From Bizionia saleffrena (GTDB taxonomy: Bacteria; Bacteroidota; Bacteroidia; Flavobacteriales; Flavobacteriaceae): 64,000 nucleotides of DNA. Location: assembly GCF_008086175.1 (NCBI RefSeq), contig NZ_VSKM01000008.1:124001-188000 (forward strand), written 5' to 3'. Made by a program: the position numbers and the translations under genes. Under the pieces are notes generated by a model. The model saw only the letters and a program-made list of their open reading frames with translations, made no database searches and had not been told where the DNA came from. Shown here one piece after another: positions 63,831 to 64,000 of the stretch; within the stretch, counting starts at the first letter, position 1; every line of letters begins with the position of its first letter.

Positions 63831-64000
63831 ATGAAACAAATGAAACTTAAAGTCCTTTTTTTAGTATTAGCCTTAACATTTATTAGCCTGTCTGTGCACG
63901 CACAACGCGGTGTTAGAATTGGGTATATCGATACTGAATATATTTTGCAAAACGTACCCGATTACACAGAGTCGACATTGCAATTAGAAACTAAAGTACA
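63831..64000 (+). CDS. OmpH/Skp family periplasmic chaperone, partial
   Basis: Only the first 56 codons are in the window. They give a signal peptide (MKQMKLKVLFLVLALTF, cleaved near VHAQ) followed by RGVRIGYIDTEYILQNVPDYTES, the start of the Skp-like coiled-coil fold. A chaperone for outer-membrane proteins in the standard bamA-skp order. Confidence 0.88.
   Translation, partial: MKQMKLKVLFLVLALTFISLSVHAQRGVRIGYIDTEYILQNVPDYTESTLQLETKV

Noticed and set aside
1-64000. CRISPR array, insertion sequence or integrase
   Set aside because: No spaced direct-repeat array, transposase or integrase-like frame was seen on either strand.

Overview
The window is a 64 kb piece of an AT-rich Bacteroidota chromosome, almost certainly from a marine-type member of the Flavobacteriaceae. 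Several things point there: the coding style, the TTG/TAnnTTTG promoters, the abundance of lipoproteins, and family markers including GLPGLI, DUF5686, DUF6089, 2TM, carboxypeptidase-regulatory-like outer-membrane receptors, a bifunctional FolK/deoxynucleoside kinase and the uppS-bamA-skp order. Most of the window is core genome. No prophage, insertion sequence, CRISPR array or rRNA was seen.

Layout. 1-7 kb: the end of a TPR hybrid histidine kinase, lpxK, a NIF3-like gene with a zinc-ribbon-family coiled-coil gene, an MsrA lipoprotein, a methyltransferase and a lipoprotein. 7-15.5 kb: a kynurenine (tryptophan) catabolic cluster in the order kynU, kmo, RidA-type deaminase, aldehyde dehydrogenase, SDR, 3-hydroxyanthranilate dioxygenase, ACMSD-like decarboxylase and O-methyltransferase. 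Together these take kynurenine to 2-aminomuconate and beyond. Tryptophan dioxygenase and formamidase are not in the window. 15.8-22.3 kb (minus strand): a subtilisin-like lipoprotein, tatA, ppa, a DUF5686 outer-membrane protein and pdhB. 22.4-26.1 kb: a decaying locus with a possible dead small-peptide gene, an intact GLPGLI gene and an outer-membrane receptor broken by two nonsense codons and four frameshifts.

26-35.6 kb: etfBA, a bifunctional-nuclease family gene, a NupC-type transporter, thyA, a membrane-anchored (2TM) dihydrofolate reductase, an FAD protein, fabD and lspA. 35.6-41.2 kb: a small conserved protein, galE, a DegT aminotransferase, waaA, two related lipoprotein genes (the second stopped by a nonsense codon right after its lipobox Cys), and tRNA-Leu and tRNA-Gly. 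41-52 kb: mutS, a SpoU methyltransferase, the folK-deoxynucleoside kinase fusion, an AsmA-like gene, rpsU, DUF2797 and GH3. 52-58 kb (minus): clpX, clpP, tig, a holin-like protein, a hydrolase and pdxJ. 58-64 kb: CBS protein, nadK, DUF6089, uppS, bamA and the start of skp/ompH, i.e. cell-envelope assembly.

The most notable observations are the decayed GLPGLI/receptor/peptide locus, two further genes interrupted by a single in-frame stop (an SdpI-family gene at 10.2-10.6 kb and a lipoprotein at 40.2-40.9 kb), the 2TM-DHFR and FolK-dNK fusions, a zinc-ribbon protein that has lost all four cysteines, an SDR lacking the YxxxK pair, and a probably near-leaderless GTG start for tatA. I did not find a convincing wholly new biological system.
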